This document shows positions 31,789 through 32,799 of a stretch of DNA of 32,799 nt, one piece after another. Below the pieces are notes generated by a model, which was not told the DNA's origin, made no database searches, and saw nothing but the letters and a program-made list of their open reading frames with translations. The DNA is from Phallusia fumigata. Lineage: Eukaryota > Chordata > Ascidiacea > Phlebobranchia > Ascidiidae. Position 1 is the first letter of the stretch. Every line of letters begins with the position of its first letter. Location of the stretch: positions 1-32,799 of the forward strand of contig QXVZ01001620.1 in the NCBI GenBank assembly GCA_008931825.1, given 5' to 3'. Position numbers and translations under genes: made by a program.

Positions 31789-32006
31789 NTCGGCATTTGA
31801 TTTTAATCTTTGTACAAACCCTTTGCGTCACGGTTTTTTATATTTGTATTGAATATACTTTTTATGTGTTAGAACAGAATTGTCCTATTACTTTTGCAGC
31901 TAAGAACCTTGAAGGCGTCTCGGCCGCATTTTAAATGAAATAAGGTGCACCAGCACAACACGTTGCTTCCTACATGTAAATGTGTTACCGCAGTCTGTTT
32001 TGTTAC

Positions 32007-32779
32007 CTGGAGAACAAGTCGGTGTGACGCAAGACCGACTCATTGTATTAAAACCTTCACAGGTATCTCCATTTTGACAGGTTCGACGTTTTTTCTGATT
32101 TCCCGTCGTTCCACACGCACCTTCGCAGGCTTCCCAATTTCCCCATTGTGTCCATTCTGAAAGTTTTGTTACAAAATTTCATATAAACGGGTGTCGTTTC
32201 TGCTTTCACACTTCTGAACTGCATCATGCCAAACGTTATTAGTTCCCACTTTTTAAACGGGTTGACAAAGTTATTTCTTTTTGCTTCGACCCACAATGGA
32301 CAGTAAGCAACTAAAAAACCTTCAAAAGAACGAACTAAAAAAGTATTTAGGCTACCTGGAGCGCAGGTCGGTCCAGTACAGGGCTGGGTGCCAGTATCCG
32401 AGCCAGGACAAGAGTTTCCATTTTCACAGGTCCTTGTTCTTTCTTGCGTCCCCATTGTACCACAAGCAGCCTGGCAAGTTCCCCAAGTTCCCCAGTTACT
32501 CCATTCTTCAATGTATGCGTGTATTTTTAGGTGCAAAAAGGGGCAATTAAGCTTCTTATTAAAAGTTTTATTGGACTAATAAGAAGACAAGTCAGTGTAT
32601 TTGTCCTATCAAGCAAATTATACCTGGTGGGCAGGTAGGCCCAACGCAAGATCGACTGTCTGTGTCTTTGTCGGGACAAGTATTTCCGTTCTGACAGGTT
32701 CTTGTTCTTTCCTGCGTGCCCGATGTTCCGCAGGCCGCTTGGCAATCTCCCCACGTTCCCCATTTGGACCATGCTGCAA
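32007..32779 (-). CDS. Three TSR exons of the TSR-protease gene (upstream part)
   Basis: Exons 32624-32779, 32356-32505 and 32007-32156 each encode one TSR in phase 1-1 with consensus borders. They share W-rich starts (WSKWGTW, WSNWGTW, WTQWGNW), a CGTxGxQ core and the NGxxC motif, and end PTC followed by A, S or P. The upstream exon's acceptor lies inside the window, so more exons are expected to the right. The 114-bp overlap places these exons directly 5' of exon 29163-29318. None has the CxxS/TCG O-fucosylation site: they read CQAACG, CQAACG and CEGACG. Confidence 0.85.
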
Positions 32780-32799
32780 CTACAAAAACACATTACATG

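Larger units (their letters stand above)
29353..31903. repeat. 114-bp overlap between contig ends that flank an inserted 2.3-kb piece
   Basis: Bases 29353-29466, ending at the N at 29467, match 31790-31903, which start right after the N at 31789, with about seven differences. The intervening 29468-31788 is a separate contig. A dovetail overlap of this kind means the outer sequences belong next to each other and the inner piece is misplaced. Joining them leaves an intron of about 250 bp between exons 32007-32156 and 29163-29318. Confidence 0.8.

Overview
This window is animal (metazoan) nuclear DNA. Coding runs are short, interrupted by GT-AG introns of about 150-800 bp, and the proteins are metazoan families: DGCR8, EFR3, EDF1/MBF1, ENSA/ARPP-19, and a secreted mosaic of thrombospondin type-1 repeats (TSR), ShKT domains and trypsin. 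A compact, AT-rich, highly heterozygous genome with unpaired splice acceptors just upstream of start codons fits a tunicate of the Ciona type. That assignment is inference; a cnidarian is the main alternative.

Layout, left to right. 1-2.4 kb: mostly anonymous sequence with a small hAT-like non-autonomous element (1376-1670), a contig-seam duplication, and one possible short first exon on the minus strand. 3136-6311, minus strand: a complete 13-exon DGCR8 gene, whose product is the RNA-binding partner of Drosha. 6.3-8.9 kb: divergent intergenic region with a palindromic E-box and a G-quadruplex motif. 8978-14031, plus strand: three genes in a row, EFR3 (uninterrupted 786-codon CDS), EDF1 (uninterrupted 146-codon CDS) and ENSA/ARPP-19 (three exons). 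14.9-16.1 kb: two neighbouring hAT-type elements with perfect 8-bp target duplications.

16.7-32.8 kb, minus strand: a large secreted protein gene. I can place 21 TSR exons, three distinct ShKT exons, a signal-peptide exon and a complete trypsin-like catalytic domain with an intact His/Asp/Ser triad. Almost every module exon is phase 1-1, and all visible junctions keep frame. Read in the order signal peptide, ShKT, TSRs, TSR-ShKT modules, protease, the visible exons give one frame of about 1,458 codons; more exons may lie right of the window.

The assembly itself needs correcting. There are five single-N seams, at 352, 17610, 28464, 29467 and 31789. Three of them separate two near-identical copies that abut the N, so one protease exon and one ShKT exon are artificially doubled. 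The other two bracket a 2.3-kb piece (29468-31788) holding the gene's 5' end, while the sequences outside that piece overlap each other by 114 bp. The 5' piece therefore appears to be inserted in the middle of its own gene.

The most interesting biology is this TSR/ShKT/trypsin mosaic, with a duplicated TSR-ShKT two-exon cassette, a recent tandem two-exon TSR duplication, and two TSR subfamilies that differ in whether they keep the O-fucosylation motif.
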